From: Acidimicrobiaceae bacterium
GTDB taxonomy: Bacteria; Actinomycetota; Acidimicrobiia; Acidimicrobiales; RAAP-2
DNA: 36,140 nucleotides
Reading direction: 5' to 3'
Assembly: GCA_947447225.1 (NCBI GenBank)
Contig: CANFJV010000001.1
Location: 65,471-101,610, forward strand
Shown: positions 16,691 to 24,000 of the stretch, piece by piece
How the letters are laid out: every line of letters starts with the position of its first letter
Numbering within the stretch: position 1 is the stretch's first letter
Notes under the pieces: model-generated
Seen by the model: the letters and a program-made list of their open reading frames with translations, nothing else
Database searches by the model: none
Told to the model about the DNA's origin: nothing
Translations under genes and position numbers: made by a program

Positions 16691-17551
16691 TTAGCCGAGG
16701 GAGTAGTTCGCCGCATGGCGAGTAATGAGGCCCTCATCAATCAAGGCCACGACAATGGCTCGTACCTTGGCTTCGTCCTCCCAGCCCGTCACGTCGTGAA
16801 GCTGGCGAAAGGTCGCAGACCCTTGGCGAAGTCGTTCGACGACTCGCCCTCGCGCTTGACGAGCCGAACCCTCAAAGCGACCTTGTGGGCGTGAGGTTCC
16901 CGCAGTTGACAGTGCCGGGTCAATGAGGGCTCCTGACCGCTTCCAGGCACACCGTCGTCGAAGCGGACAGGCGTCACATTGTGGATTTCTTGCGGTGCAA
17001 AGCGTTGCCCCAACGTCAATGATGGCCTGGTTGAACGACCACCCAGACCCTGCGGGCACCATGGCAGAAACCACCTGCCAACCATGAGTTGCGGTCGTTG
17101 GTGCGCCAAGCACTGCTCGAGCCATCACTCGAGCAACATTGGTGTCATAGACCGCAACATCTCGCTCAAAGGCAAACGCCTCAATGGCTGCCGCCGTATA
17201 GGGGCCGATTCCAGGAAGCGACCGCAAATCGTCATTTGATGAGGGAACGACGCCACTAAATCGCTCGACAATGGCTTCGGCTGCGGCGTGCAGGCGCACG
17301 GCTCGAGCGTTATAGCCAAGTCCCGACCACAGCGCAATCACGCCACCTTTGCCGAGCTCAACCGTTGCTGTTGGCGAAGACAGTGCACTCGTGAGCGAGG
17401 CGTATCGCTCCGCAACTCGCGGCGCTTGGGTCTGCTGGAGGGCTACTTCGGCGACGAGGATGTGCCAAGGGTCACGCGTGTCGCGCCACGGCAGTGCTCG
17501 TAGGTTCCTACTTCCCCACTCGTCAATGGTGCGCCCAACTGCTTGGAGCAC
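16691..17551 (-). CDS. mutY: A/G-specific adenine glycosylase MutY
   Basis: A DNA repair enzyme that removes adenine mispaired with 8-oxoguanine. The catalytic Glu is in EVALQQTQAPRV, the helix-hairpin-helix is SLPGIGPYTAAAI, the catalytic Asp lies in AVYDTNVARVMAR, and the [4Fe-4S] loop is C-x6-C-x2-C-x5-C (CTARNPQCDACPLRRRC). About 286 residues if GTG 17551 is the start; GTG 17608 would overlap the upstream gene by 41 bases. Neither has a good ribosome site. The C-terminal part is short and lacks a clear NUDIX-like 8-oxoG recognition domain; instead a winged-helix-like tail is present. It is the last gene of a three-gene leftward operon. Its Fe-S cluster depends on a system such as SUF. Confidence 0.88.
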   Translation of the reverse strand: MLQAVGRTIDEWGSRNLRALPWRDTRDPWHILVAEVALQQTQAPRVAERYASLTSALSSPTATVELGKGGVIALWSGLGYNARAVRLHAAAEAIVERFSGVVPSSNDDLRSLPGIGPYTAAAIEAFAFERDVAVYDTNVARVMARAVLGAPTTATHGWQVVSAMVPAGSGWSFNQAIIDVGATLCTARNPQCDACPLRRRCAWKRSGALIDPALSTAGTSRPQGRFEGSARQARGRVVERLRQGSATFRQLHDVTGWEDEAKVRAIVVALIDEGLITRHAANYSLG

Positions 17552-17567
17552 CGCTTTGCGAGGAAGC

Positions 17568-18068
17568 TCAGGCGTCGTAAGGGAAACGGCGCGCTGGGGC
17601 GAACTCACGACGCCACACCAAGACTTTGCGACGGAAGAAGCACACTTCGACACCATGCTGGTTGTAGCCACGGGTCTCTACGGTCACGACGCCACGGTCT
17701 GGTTTTGAGTTTGACGCAACTTTGTCGGTCACTTCAGTCACCGCGTAGATCGTGTCGCCATGGAAGGTGGGGTTCTTGTGCTGCAAGGTCTCAATTTCCA
17801 AGTTCGCAATGGCCGAACCCGACACATCAGGAACACTCATGCCAAGTACGAGTGAGTACACGAGGTTGCCAACGACAACATTTTTACCCTGGGGCGTGTC
17901 TTGTTCGGCAAACCACGCATTGGTGTGCAGGGGGTGGTGATTCATCGTGATCATGCAAAACAGGTGATCATCAGCCTCGGTGATGGTTTTACCGGGCCAG
18001 TGGCGATACACATCGCCGATTTCAAAGTCTTCAAAACTCCGGCCGAAAGGGCGGTCAAGGGTAGACAT
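17568..18068 (-). CDS. MaoC-family hydratase, ethylmalonyl-CoA-pathway type
   Basis: A 166-residue hotdog-fold hydratase. The sequence DDHLFCMITMNHHPLHTN with His48, then GKNVVVGNLVYSLVLGMSVPDVSG, NPTFHGDTIY and ETRGYNQHGVEV closely match the MaoC protein that, as I recall, sits beside ccr and the methylsuccinyl-CoA dehydrogenase gene in Streptomyces. A mesaconyl-CoA hydratase-like role is inferred. The usual SGDxNPxH motif reads TMNHHPLH, with Asn for Asp. ATG 18068 has GAGGAG six bases upstream; a longer frame to 18140 would overlap the previous gene. Upstream neighbour ends 13 bases away, so they are co-transcribed. Confidence 0.85.
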   Translation of the reverse strand: MSTLDRPFGRSFEDFEIGDVYRHWPGKTITEADDHLFCMITMNHHPLHTNAWFAEQDTPQGKNVVVGNLVYSLVLGMSVPDVSGSAIANLEIETLQHKNPTFHGDTIYAVTEVTDKVASNSKPDRGVVTVETRGYNQHGVEVCFFRRKVLVWRREFAPARRFPYDA

Positions 18069-18081
18069 GCGAACTCCTCGT

Positions 18082-18510
18082 TCAGTTGGCAACAGCAGGG
18101 CGGGTAGCGAAGGGCAAGATACCGCCTGGCAATGGCTCACCGTTGACGGTCAAGCGCCACACAAAGCGTGAGTCGGGCTCAAGGGGAAGTGGTGGGACAT
18201 TGACCGCCAAGCACACGTCAACTGGCACACCGTTAGCGCCTTCGGGATTCTCTGCAAGTTCAATGTCGCCCATAACTTCAACGGGTCGAAGCCCTTCGGC
18301 GGAGTTCAAAATCACTGGCTTGCCGTCAGCATCTTCCAAGAAAATTTCCCAGTGGTAGAAGCGGGCATCTGCGCTGTAAGGAATGGCCATCTTGAGCGCA
18401 ATCGCCGATGGTGCAGGGTCAGGTCCAGTGAGCGACCAGCCGCCACCCAAAATGAAGAGCTTTCCCTCAGACACAAGGGCACTATCGCAAAGCAACATGG
18501 TGATATCCAT
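18082..18510 (-). CDS. Conserved hypothetical protein (DUF6941-like)
   Basis: A 142-residue protein starting MDITMLLCDSALVSEGKLFILGGGWS. This opening and the later PLPLEPDSRFVWRLTVNGE pattern resemble the DUF6941 family of small beta-rich actinobacterial proteins; the match is from memory and moderate. No membrane segments or catalytic motifs are evident. The frame remains open further upstream, but residues there are low-complexity His/Gln/Arg and overlap the divergent methyltransferase, so ATG 18510 is chosen. First gene of the operon with the MaoC hydratase and mutY. Confidence 0.65.
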   Translation of the reverse strand: MDITMLLCDSALVSEGKLFILGGGWSLTGPDPAPSAIALKMAIPYSADARFYHWEIFLEDADGKPVILNSAEGLRPVEVMGDIELAENPEGANGVPVDVCLAVNVPPLPLEPDSRFVWRLTVNGEPLPGGILPFATRPAVAN

Positions 18511-18557
18511 ACCCCAACGGTATCGGGCGCGGCAGTCCCTCATGGCAGACTGAACTC

Positions 18558-19208
18558 GTGAGCGGATTTCGTGGCCTTCGTGATGATGTGTACCGTCGCC
18601 CGCTTGCGACTGCTCTTGACCGCATTGAACTCGGTGAAGGCTGGACCTGTGTCGATGTTGGTGCTGGTGGTGGTGAAGTTTCCATTGCCTTGGCTGAAGT
18701 CGTTGGTGCAACTGGGCGAATCTTTGCGGTCGACAATGACCCGGCCTCAAGAGATGAAGTCGCGAGCCAAGCAGCAAAATTTGCTCAAGTGTTCGCTATT
18801 ACCCAAGCTGGAGAAGAACTTTCACTCCCCATGGCGGTCGACCTTGCGTTTTGTCGATTTCTTCTCCTGCATGTCGTTGACCCAACTCGAGTGTTGAAGA
18901 AAATGGCCGCAGCACTCAAGCCTGGTGGGTCGCTCGTCGTGCAAGAGCCCATTACGTCAGCTGGGCGCATCAACGGCGAGCCGTTCTCCTACCCAGATGC
19001 TCGTCACCCTGATATTGGTGCGTTTTTGCCAGCCCTCGTCCGAGAAGCCGGCCTAGAGGTCATTGATGCCTGGGCAGAAGCTCCGGCTGGTTCCGGCGAT
19101 GGGCCCGTAGCGAAATACCTCGAAGAATTGACCGGAGTCCACCCCGGTGATGATTCCATTGTCCTTCCGCCGCTCGTGACCGTCGTGGCAAAGAAGTCGA
19201 GCCGATAG
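18558..19208 (+). CDS. Class I SAM-dependent methyltransferase
   Basis: A 216-residue Rossmann-fold methyltransferase. The SAM-binding motif I is CVDVGAGGGEVSIAL (about residues 31-45), followed by the acidic loop IFAVDNDP and motif LKPGGSLVVQEP. Starts at GTG 18558, 47 bases from the divergent DUF6941-like gene. The substrate is not predictable. Its stop is nine bases before the acyl-CoA dehydrogenase ATG, so the two are probably co-transcribed; a hairpin spans that junction. Confidence 0.82.
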   Translation: MSGFRGLRDDVYRRPLATALDRIELGEGWTCVDVGAGGGEVSIALAEVVGATGRIFAVDNDPASRDEVASQAAKFAQVFAITQAGEELSLPMAVDLAFCRFLLLHVVDPTRVLKKMAAALKPGGSLVVQEPITSAGRINGEPFSYPDARHPDIGAFLPALVREAGLEVIDAWAEAPAGSGDGPVAKYLEELTGVHPGDDSIVLPPLVTVVAKKSSR

Positions 19209-19228
19209 ATTCAGTCCATGACTGAATC
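19208..19228 (+). promoter_or_regulatory. Perfect inverted repeat enclosing the start codon of the acyl-CoA dehydrogenase gene
   Basis: GATTCAGT (19208-19215) and ACTGAATC (19221-19228) are exact reverse complements separated by CCATG. The ATG start codon at 19218 lies in this five-base loop, and there is no Shine-Dalgarno sequence before it. As RNA it is an eight-base-pair hairpin presenting the start codon; as DNA it could be an operator. It also touches the last base of the upstream stop codon. Confidence 0.5.
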
Positions 19229-20828
19229 CGTCGATCTCACCACTGCTGCTCAAGCCATTGCTCTTGCCCAAAGCGTCGTTGACACGGGGTTTGTGACCCT
19301 GAAGGCCGCAGGTGGTGCAGACATCCACCAAGTCGTTGCCTACGACCTCTCCCACGGAGCTTCTGCGCTGGCAACGGCGAAGTCGATGCTCGACTACGGC
19401 GCAAAGGGCCCAGCTGAAGCGAAGTTGGCTGCTGCATTTATTGCCGACGCCGTGGCTGAACTTGGCGCAAAGTTGGTGGGCCGCGAGGCGCTCTTTGGCG
19501 CAGAGCCCAACTGGTCGGCACCAGTTGCTGGATTCTTATCGACCTATCGCGACCCGAACTTCTTGGCATCGCTCGCAAAAGAGCAGGGGCCTCGTCACCT
19601 CGACGCCGACTTCGAACTCGTGGGTGAGACGTTCCACCGTTTCGCTGAAGAGCAGATTCGCCCACACGCCGAACACGTGCACCGCACCAATGCAGACGTT
19701 CCTGAAGCCCTCATTGCCGGTTTGGCTGAGCTTGGCGGCTTTGGACTTTCGGTTCCCGAAGAGTACGAAGGTTTCGCCACTGGTGGCGAGTCGGACTACA
19801 TGGGCATGTGTGTGGCCACCGAAGAATTGACTTGGGGATCGCTCGCAATTGGTGGCGCCATGATTACCCGACCCGAGATCATCTGCCGCTCGCTGATGGC
19901 CGGTGGCACCGAAGAACAGCGTCAGTACTGGCTTCCAAAGTTGTCGACTACTGAGGAAATGGCCGCCATTGCCGTCACTGAGCCTGACTTCGGTTCAGAT
20001 GTCGCTGGAGTTTCCACCATGGCCACTCGGACCACTGGTGGCTGGCTGATCACCGGAACGAAGACCTGGTGCACCTTTGCTGCGCGCGCCACCGTGTTGC
20101 TGCTCCTTGCTCGCACCGATTCTGACCGCAGCAAGGGTCACCGTGGTCTCACGCAATTCCTCGTACCAAAGCCAATCACCGACAGCCATGGCTTTGTCTT
20201 GACCCAAGACGCTGCAGCCGAAGGGCGAAGCGACGACAACGGCAAGATCGAGGGTCGACCAATCGACACCATTGGCTATCGAGGCATGCACTCGTATGAA
20301 CTCAGCTTTGAGAATTGGTTTGTTGCCGACGAACACGTCATTGGCGGCGAAGAGGGCGTCGGCAAGGGCTTTTACTCACAGATGGCCGGCTTTGAAAATG
20401 GTCGAATCCAAACGGCCGCTCGTGCCGTTGGCCTCATGCAGGCTGCCTATGAAGCCGCCTATGACTACGCCGAAAACCGCAAGGTGTTTGGTTCGTCAAT
20501 CCTTGAGTATCAGTTGACGCAAGTGAAGCTCGGTCGCATGACCGCCATCATTCAGGCCTGTCGCCAGTACTCCTACGAAGTGGCAAAGCTCATGGCCAAA
20601 GGTGAAGGAACCCTTGAAGCCTCAATGGCCAAGGCCTATGTCTGCAAAGCAGCCGAGTGGGTTACCCGTGAGGCCATGCAAATTCACGGTGGCATGGGCT
20701 ATGCCGAAGAATACGCCGTGAGCCGCTACTTCGTCGATGCCCGAGTGCTCTCCATCTTTGAAGGTGCCGATGAAACACTGTGCATCAAGGTGATTGCCCG
20801 ACGCATGCTGGAGCAACTCGGCGCTTAG
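19218..20828 (+). CDS. mcd: Acyl-CoA dehydrogenase with N-terminal extension, (2S)-methylsuccinyl-CoA dehydrogenase-like
   Basis: A 536-residue flavoprotein. The first ~125 residues form a helical extension absent from ordinary acyl-CoA dehydrogenases (about 380 residues); such an extension is known for methylsuccinyl-CoA dehydrogenase, which makes mesaconyl-CoA in the ethylmalonyl-CoA pathway. The core shows AVTEPDFGSDVAG and the TKTWCTFAARA flavin region, YAENRKVFGSSILEYQ, QIHGGMGYAEEY, and a general-base Glu515 in IFEGADETL. With the MaoC hydratase at 17568 it covers two successive steps of that pathway. Crotonyl-CoA carboxylase/reductase and ethylmalonyl-CoA mutase are not in the window, so the symbol is probable, not certain. 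No ribosome site is seen; the start lies in a hairpin. Confidence 0.78.
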   Translation: MTESVDLTTAAQAIALAQSVVDTGFVTLKAAGGADIHQVVAYDLSHGASALATAKSMLDYGAKGPAEAKLAAAFIADAVAELGAKLVGREALFGAEPNWSAPVAGFLSTYRDPNFLASLAKEQGPRHLDADFELVGETFHRFAEEQIRPHAEHVHRTNADVPEALIAGLAELGGFGLSVPEEYEGFATGGESDYMGMCVATEELTWGSLAIGGAMITRPEIICRSLMAGGTEEQRQYWLPKLSTTEEMAAIAVTEPDFGSDVAGVSTMATRTTGGWLITGTKTWCTFAARATVLLLLARTDSDRSKGHRGLTQFLVPKPITDSHGFVLTQDAAAEGRSDDNGKIEGRPIDTIGYRGMHSYELSFENWFVADEHVIGGEEGVGKGFYSQMAGFENGRIQTAARAVGLMQAAYEAAYDYAENRKVFGSSILEYQLTQVKLGRMTAIIQACRQYSYEVAKLMAKGEGTLEASMAKAYVCKAAEWVTREAMQIHGGMGYAEEYAVSRYFVDARVLSIFEGADETLCIKVIARRMLEQLGA

Positions 20829-20836
20829 GCCGTAAA

Positions 20837-20967
20837 GCCCTGCGAGAGCGATTCCTGAGGCGAATCTCTCCGACAGGTTCTGCGTTGTCGGAATCGGGCA
20901 AATGCTCGAGCCGAACTGGTGATTCATGCAACACTCAGGCAAATTTCCTCGGATTTGTGCCTCGTGT
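20837..20967 (+). promoter_or_regulatory. Structured leader upstream of NlpC/P60 gene (candidate riboswitch)
   Basis: The 155-base gap before the NlpC/P60 gene can fold. GCCC (20837-20840) pairs with GGGC (20896-20899), enclosing two arms: GAGAG-CG-ATTC/GAATCTCTC (20844-20870) and CCGACA/TGTCGG (20870-20891), a three-way junction. A third hairpin (20931-20967; ACAC..AGGCAAAT with ATTT..GCCT..GTGT) ends nine bases before the ribosome site. In actinobacteria, cell-wall NlpC/P60 and Rpf genes often carry the cyclic-di-AMP ydaO-yuaA riboswitch, but I could not match that consensus base by base. Confidence 0.35.
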
Positions 20968-20983
20968 GAGAGACTAAAGGACC

Positions 20984-22123
20984 ATGTTGACTCCAAAGAT
21001 TTCAACGTCGAAGATCTTGACGAGAACACAACAACACCTCCTCCGGGCCATCCGGCTTGGCATTGCTCCGCTTCTCGTTGCCTCGACCGTTGTCGCAAGT
21101 GGGTTCAGTTCTCAGCCCGCAAGTGCGTCTCCGGTTGGCAGCCTGCAAGCACAAGCCCAGCAACTCGCCGCCCAAGTGGCTTCTGCAAACGCAAAGATCT
21201 CGGCCCTCGCCGAGGCCTATAACGGTGCGCTGTATGAAAAGCAGCAACTCGATGCCCAAATTGCCCAAACCGAGAAGCAAATCGCAAGTGACCGTCAAGC
21301 CGTAACTGCGAACCAGCTTTTACTGCAAAAAGCGGCCATCAATGCCTACGTCAACAACGGAGCAAACGGCGCCAGTGCGAGTTTGTTCACCTCGGCCGAT
21401 AACTCCGCTGTTGCCGCATCGGTGTACCACCAAGTTGCGGCAAACAACGTGGCTGATGCAGTCGCTGGGTTCACGACGGCCGTTGATCAATTGAACGTTC
21501 GTCAGTCAACGCTTGCTGCTCAGCGCGCCCAAGCCTCGGCGAAGATGAGTGCAGCAAACGCAGCTCGCAGCCAAGCCAACCAACTCTCCGCCGATCTCAG
21601 CGCACAACTCGCTGGTGTCAAAGGTCAACTCGCCGCTGCGCTCGCTGCCGAACAAGCAGCGCAAGCAGCAGCAGCCGCGGCCGCTGCCCGACGTCAGTTG
21701 GAAAATGCGGGAAGTGGCTCTGGTGGCTACGGCGGCTCCAACCAGACCCCCATCATTCCCCCACCATCTTCGGGCCATGGCAGCTCGGTTGCCTCCGCGG
21801 CTGAGGCCTACCTTGGTGTTCCTTATGTCTGGGGTGGCGTTTCGCCGAACGGCATGGACTGCTCAGGGCTCATTGTGTTGGCATTCAGCGCCGTTGGGAT
21901 TTCCATGCCGCATTATTCCGGTGCGCAATATGCGATCGGCACCCCAGTGCCTGTGAGCAACCTTCAGCCCGGCGACTTGCTCTTTTATGGACCAGGCGGC
22001 AGTGAGCACGTCTCGATCTACTTGGGAGGCGGCATGATGGTCGAAGCGCCACACACCGGTGCCGTGGTGTGGAACTCCCCAGTTCGCTTTGGCTACGACT
22101 TCGCTGGCGCACGTCGTATCTAG
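20984..22123 (+). CDS. Secreted NlpC/P60 peptidoglycan endopeptidase (RipA-like)
   Basis: A 379-residue exported cell-wall hydrolase. A signal peptide ends near the PASA-SP site (about residue 49). Residues 50-240 are a long Ala/Gln-rich coiled coil, and a Gly/Pro-rich linker leads to a C-terminal NlpC/P60 domain from about 270. The catalytic residues are Cys293 in NGMDCSGLI, His342 in EHVSIYLG and His357 in EAPHTG. Such enzymes cut the D-Glu to diamino-acid bond of peptidoglycan stems during division. AAAGGA precedes the ATG closely. A structured leader upstream suggests RNA-level control. The next gene, an Lgt-like protein, starts 27 bases later and may be co-transcribed. Confidence 0.9.
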   Translation: MLTPKISTSKILTRTQQHLLRAIRLGIAPLLVASTVVASGFSSQPASASPVGSLQAQAQQLAAQVASANAKISALAEAYNGALYEKQQLDAQIAQTEKQIASDRQAVTANQLLLQKAAINAYVNNGANGASASLFTSADNSAVAASVYHQVAANNVADAVAGFTTAVDQLNVRQSTLAAQRAQASAKMSAANAARSQANQLSADLSAQLAGVKGQLAAALAAEQAAQAAAAAAAARRQLENAGSGSGGYGGSNQTPIIPPPSSGHGSSVASAAEAYLGVPYVWGGVSPNGMDCSGLIVLAFSAVGISMPHYSGAQYAIGTPVPVSNLQPGDLLFYGPGGSEHVSIYLGGGMMVEAPHTGAVVWNSPVRFGYDFAGARRI

Positions 22124-22150
22124 CGCCTTTTCGACTGAGACCTCCTTTCC

Positions 22151-22975
22151 ATGGAGCCAATTCCAGTCATCATTCACCTAGGACCGCTGTCGGTTCACAC
22201 CTCTGGCATTGGCCTTGCCCTCACGTTTGCCTTCGCTGCCCACTACTTCACGAAACGGCTCGACCAAGCGCAGCTTCCAACTGACTGGGTGACGACCTTC
22301 GTCATCAAAATCGTTCTTGCTGCACTCATTGGTGCTCGCGCCATGCATGTTCTGGCCAATGTCGACTACTACCGAGATCATCTCGGTGAGATCTTCTCCA
22401 TTTGGCATGGAGGGCTCTCCAGCTTTGGCGGGCTGCTGATTGCGGTTCCTTTCGGTCTCCTCTCCGCCAGAAAAGCCTGTCCGGAACTTTCGACGCTTCG
22501 AGGCCTCGACCTCGTCGTCCCTGTACTGCTCGCTTCTTGGGCGGTCGGACGAGTCCTTGGACCACAGCTCATGATTGCCGGGGGTGGCCACCCTTCCACC
22601 GCATGGTTTGCCATGCACTACGCCGGACAAGTAGGTGGCCGAGTTCCCGTTCCACTCATCCAAGCAGCCGAAGACGCGCTGGCCTTTGGTGTCGCGATTG
22701 TCCTTGAACGTCGCCTCAAAAAAAGCGATCTCGCCCAGCGAACTGGCACCCACCCCGCAGGTGCGGTAACGGCACTTTCCATGGTGCTATGGGGAATAAG
22801 CCGGAGTGTGGATGAGTATTACCTGCTCGAAGGCGGAGCCAATATTGGCTCCGCCCTCGTAATTACGGCAGGATGTTTCCTCATTGTTGGCGGCGTGATC
22901 TTGGCCTTTTTTACAAGACGACGCTGGAACCGCGCACGCGTTGCGCTACTCCATGAGGATGCTGAAACGAACTAA
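22151..22975 (+). CDS. Lgt-like membrane protein lacking key catalytic residues
   Basis: A 274-residue, about seven-helix membrane protein of the prolipoprotein diacylglyceryl transferase family. The family pattern GARAMHVLANVDYYRDHLGEI...WHGGLSSFGG is clear. However the signature G-R-x-x-N-F-x-N-x-E of Lgt reads VGRVLGPQLMIAGGG: the essential Asn (N146 in E. coli) is Gly and Glu151 is Ile, while Arg134, Gly145 and the R-x3-E pair (Arg218, Glu222, in SRSVDEYY) remain. The His of SFHGG is also changed (SSFGG). It may be a paralogue with another activity. The stop overlaps that of the convergent SDR gene by four bases. Confidence 0.75.
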   Translation: MEPIPVIIHLGPLSVHTSGIGLALTFAFAAHYFTKRLDQAQLPTDWVTTFVIKIVLAALIGARAMHVLANVDYYRDHLGEIFSIWHGGLSSFGGLLIAVPFGLLSARKACPELSTLRGLDLVVPVLLASWAVGRVLGPQLMIAGGGHPSTAWFAMHYAGQVGGRVPVPLIQAAEDALAFGVAIVLERRLKKSDLAQRTGTHPAGAVTALSMVLWGISRSVDEYYLLEGGANIGSALVITAGCFLIVGGVILAFFTRRRWNRARVALLHEDAETN

Positions 22976-23880
22976 GCGTTTGGCTTCTCCTTGGCCGCTG
23001 CGGCCAAACGGTATTCCTCAAGCTTGTCAATGATGCCGAGGCGCTCAACGCCAACTTCACCATCGATCCGTGCGGCAATCTCTTCTGGCGTCCAACGTTC
23101 TTCGGCGAACATTGAGCGAACTTCAACCGGCTGGTTCCACACCGAGATGCGCTTGTCGACGACGGTGTACACCTGGCCAGTGATGTGCTTGGCCTTGTCT
23201 GACAACAAGTACACGACCATTGGCGCAATGTCTTCTGGGTCGCCCATTTCGGCGAGATCCATTGGCACATTGGCCGACATGCGAGTGCGAGCAACTGGGG
23301 CAATGGCATTCGAGGTGATGTTGTAGCGATACAGACCAGCTGCCGCTGAACGCACGAGCGAGACAATGCCACCTTTGGCAGCGGCGTAGTTGGCTTGGGC
23401 AACAGAGCCAGCAAAGGCTCCAGAGGTAAAGCCAATGAGGGCTCCGCCGCCTTCTTGCTTGCGCATCACAGCCGCAGCATTGCGGAACAAGGTGAAGTGG
23501 CCCTTTAAGTGGACAGCAATGACCGCATCCCACTCGTCTTCTGCCATGTTGAACAACATGCGCTCACGCAAAATGCCAGCCACGCACACGACGCCGTCAA
23601 TGCGACCCCACTGAGCAACCGCAGCCTCGACTACATGGCTGCCACCTTCCATGGTGGACACGTCATCAGCAACCGCAATCGCTTCGCCGCCACCAGCAAT
23701 AATCTCTGCGACGACCGCATCGGCAACCGCCGACGAAGGGTCTTCGCCGGCCATGCCGACGCCATAGTCAGCAACAACGACCTTGCCACCTTCAGCGGCA
23801 ACGGCAAGTGCAATTGCCCGACCAATTCCATTACCGGCGCCGGTAATTGCGACGACCTTGCCTTCGAGGAAGTTCCCCAT
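22972..23880 (-). CDS. Short-chain dehydrogenase/reductase, hydroxyacyl-CoA dehydrogenase-like
   Basis: A 302-residue SDR. The NAD-binding motif TGAGNGIGR is at about residues 14-22, CVAG replaces the NNAG motif, and the catalytic Ser and Tyr-x3-Lys are in GFTSGAFAGSVAQANYAAAKGG. The sequence resembles the SDR domain of peroxisomal-type multifunctional 3-hydroxyacyl-CoA dehydrogenases and mycobacterial SDRs of lipid catabolism. ATG 23880 has AAGGAG nine bases upstream. A KstR-like box lies 61 bases upstream, in the region shared with the divergent acyl-CoA ligase, so both are probably controlled together. Confidence 0.85.
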   Translation of the reverse strand: MGNFLEGKVVAITGAGNGIGRAIALAVAAEGGKVVVADYGVGMAGEDPSSAVADAVVAEIIAGGGEAIAVADDVSTMEGGSHVVEAAVAQWGRIDGVVCVAGILRERMLFNMAEDEWDAVIAVHLKGHFTLFRNAAAVMRKQEGGGALIGFTSGAFAGSVAQANYAAAKGGIVSLVRSAAAGLYRYNITSNAIAPVARTRMSANVPMDLAEMGDPEDIAPMVVYLLSDKAKHITGQVYTVVDKRISVWNQPVEVRSMFAEERWTPEEIAARIDGEVGVERLGIIDKLEEYRLAAAAKEKPNA

Positions 23881-23940
23881 GGGTTGTTCTCCTTCACGAG
23901 TGCGAACGTGGGTCAGAATAGTCTGTCTCCGCAGATGCGG

Positions 23941-23954
23941 TAGAACCTGTTCTA
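23941..23954. promoter_or_regulatory. KstR-like operator in SDR/acyl-CoA ligase promoter region
   Basis: TAGAACCTGTTCTA is a perfect 6-2-6 palindrome and matches the published KstR consensus TnnAACnnGTTnnA at every fixed position. KstR is the TetR-type repressor of sterol catabolism in mycobacteria and rhodococci. It lies between the divergent starts at 23880 and 24001, where binding would block both promoters. Confidence 0.75.
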
Positions 23955-24000
23955 GCAAGTTGGTAATTCAGCCCACGAGGCTGACAGAAAGTGAGACACC

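Noticed and set aside
18511-18777. N-terminal extension of the DUF6941-like gene
   Set aside because: The extra residues are His/Gln/Arg-rich low complexity and antisense to the methyltransferase SAM-binding region; ATG 18510 gives the family-like N-terminus.
20844-20891. Hairpins after mcd as a plain Rho-independent terminator
   Set aside because: No U-run follows, and the two arms nest inside a further helix, so a structured leader fits better; a terminator role is not excluded.
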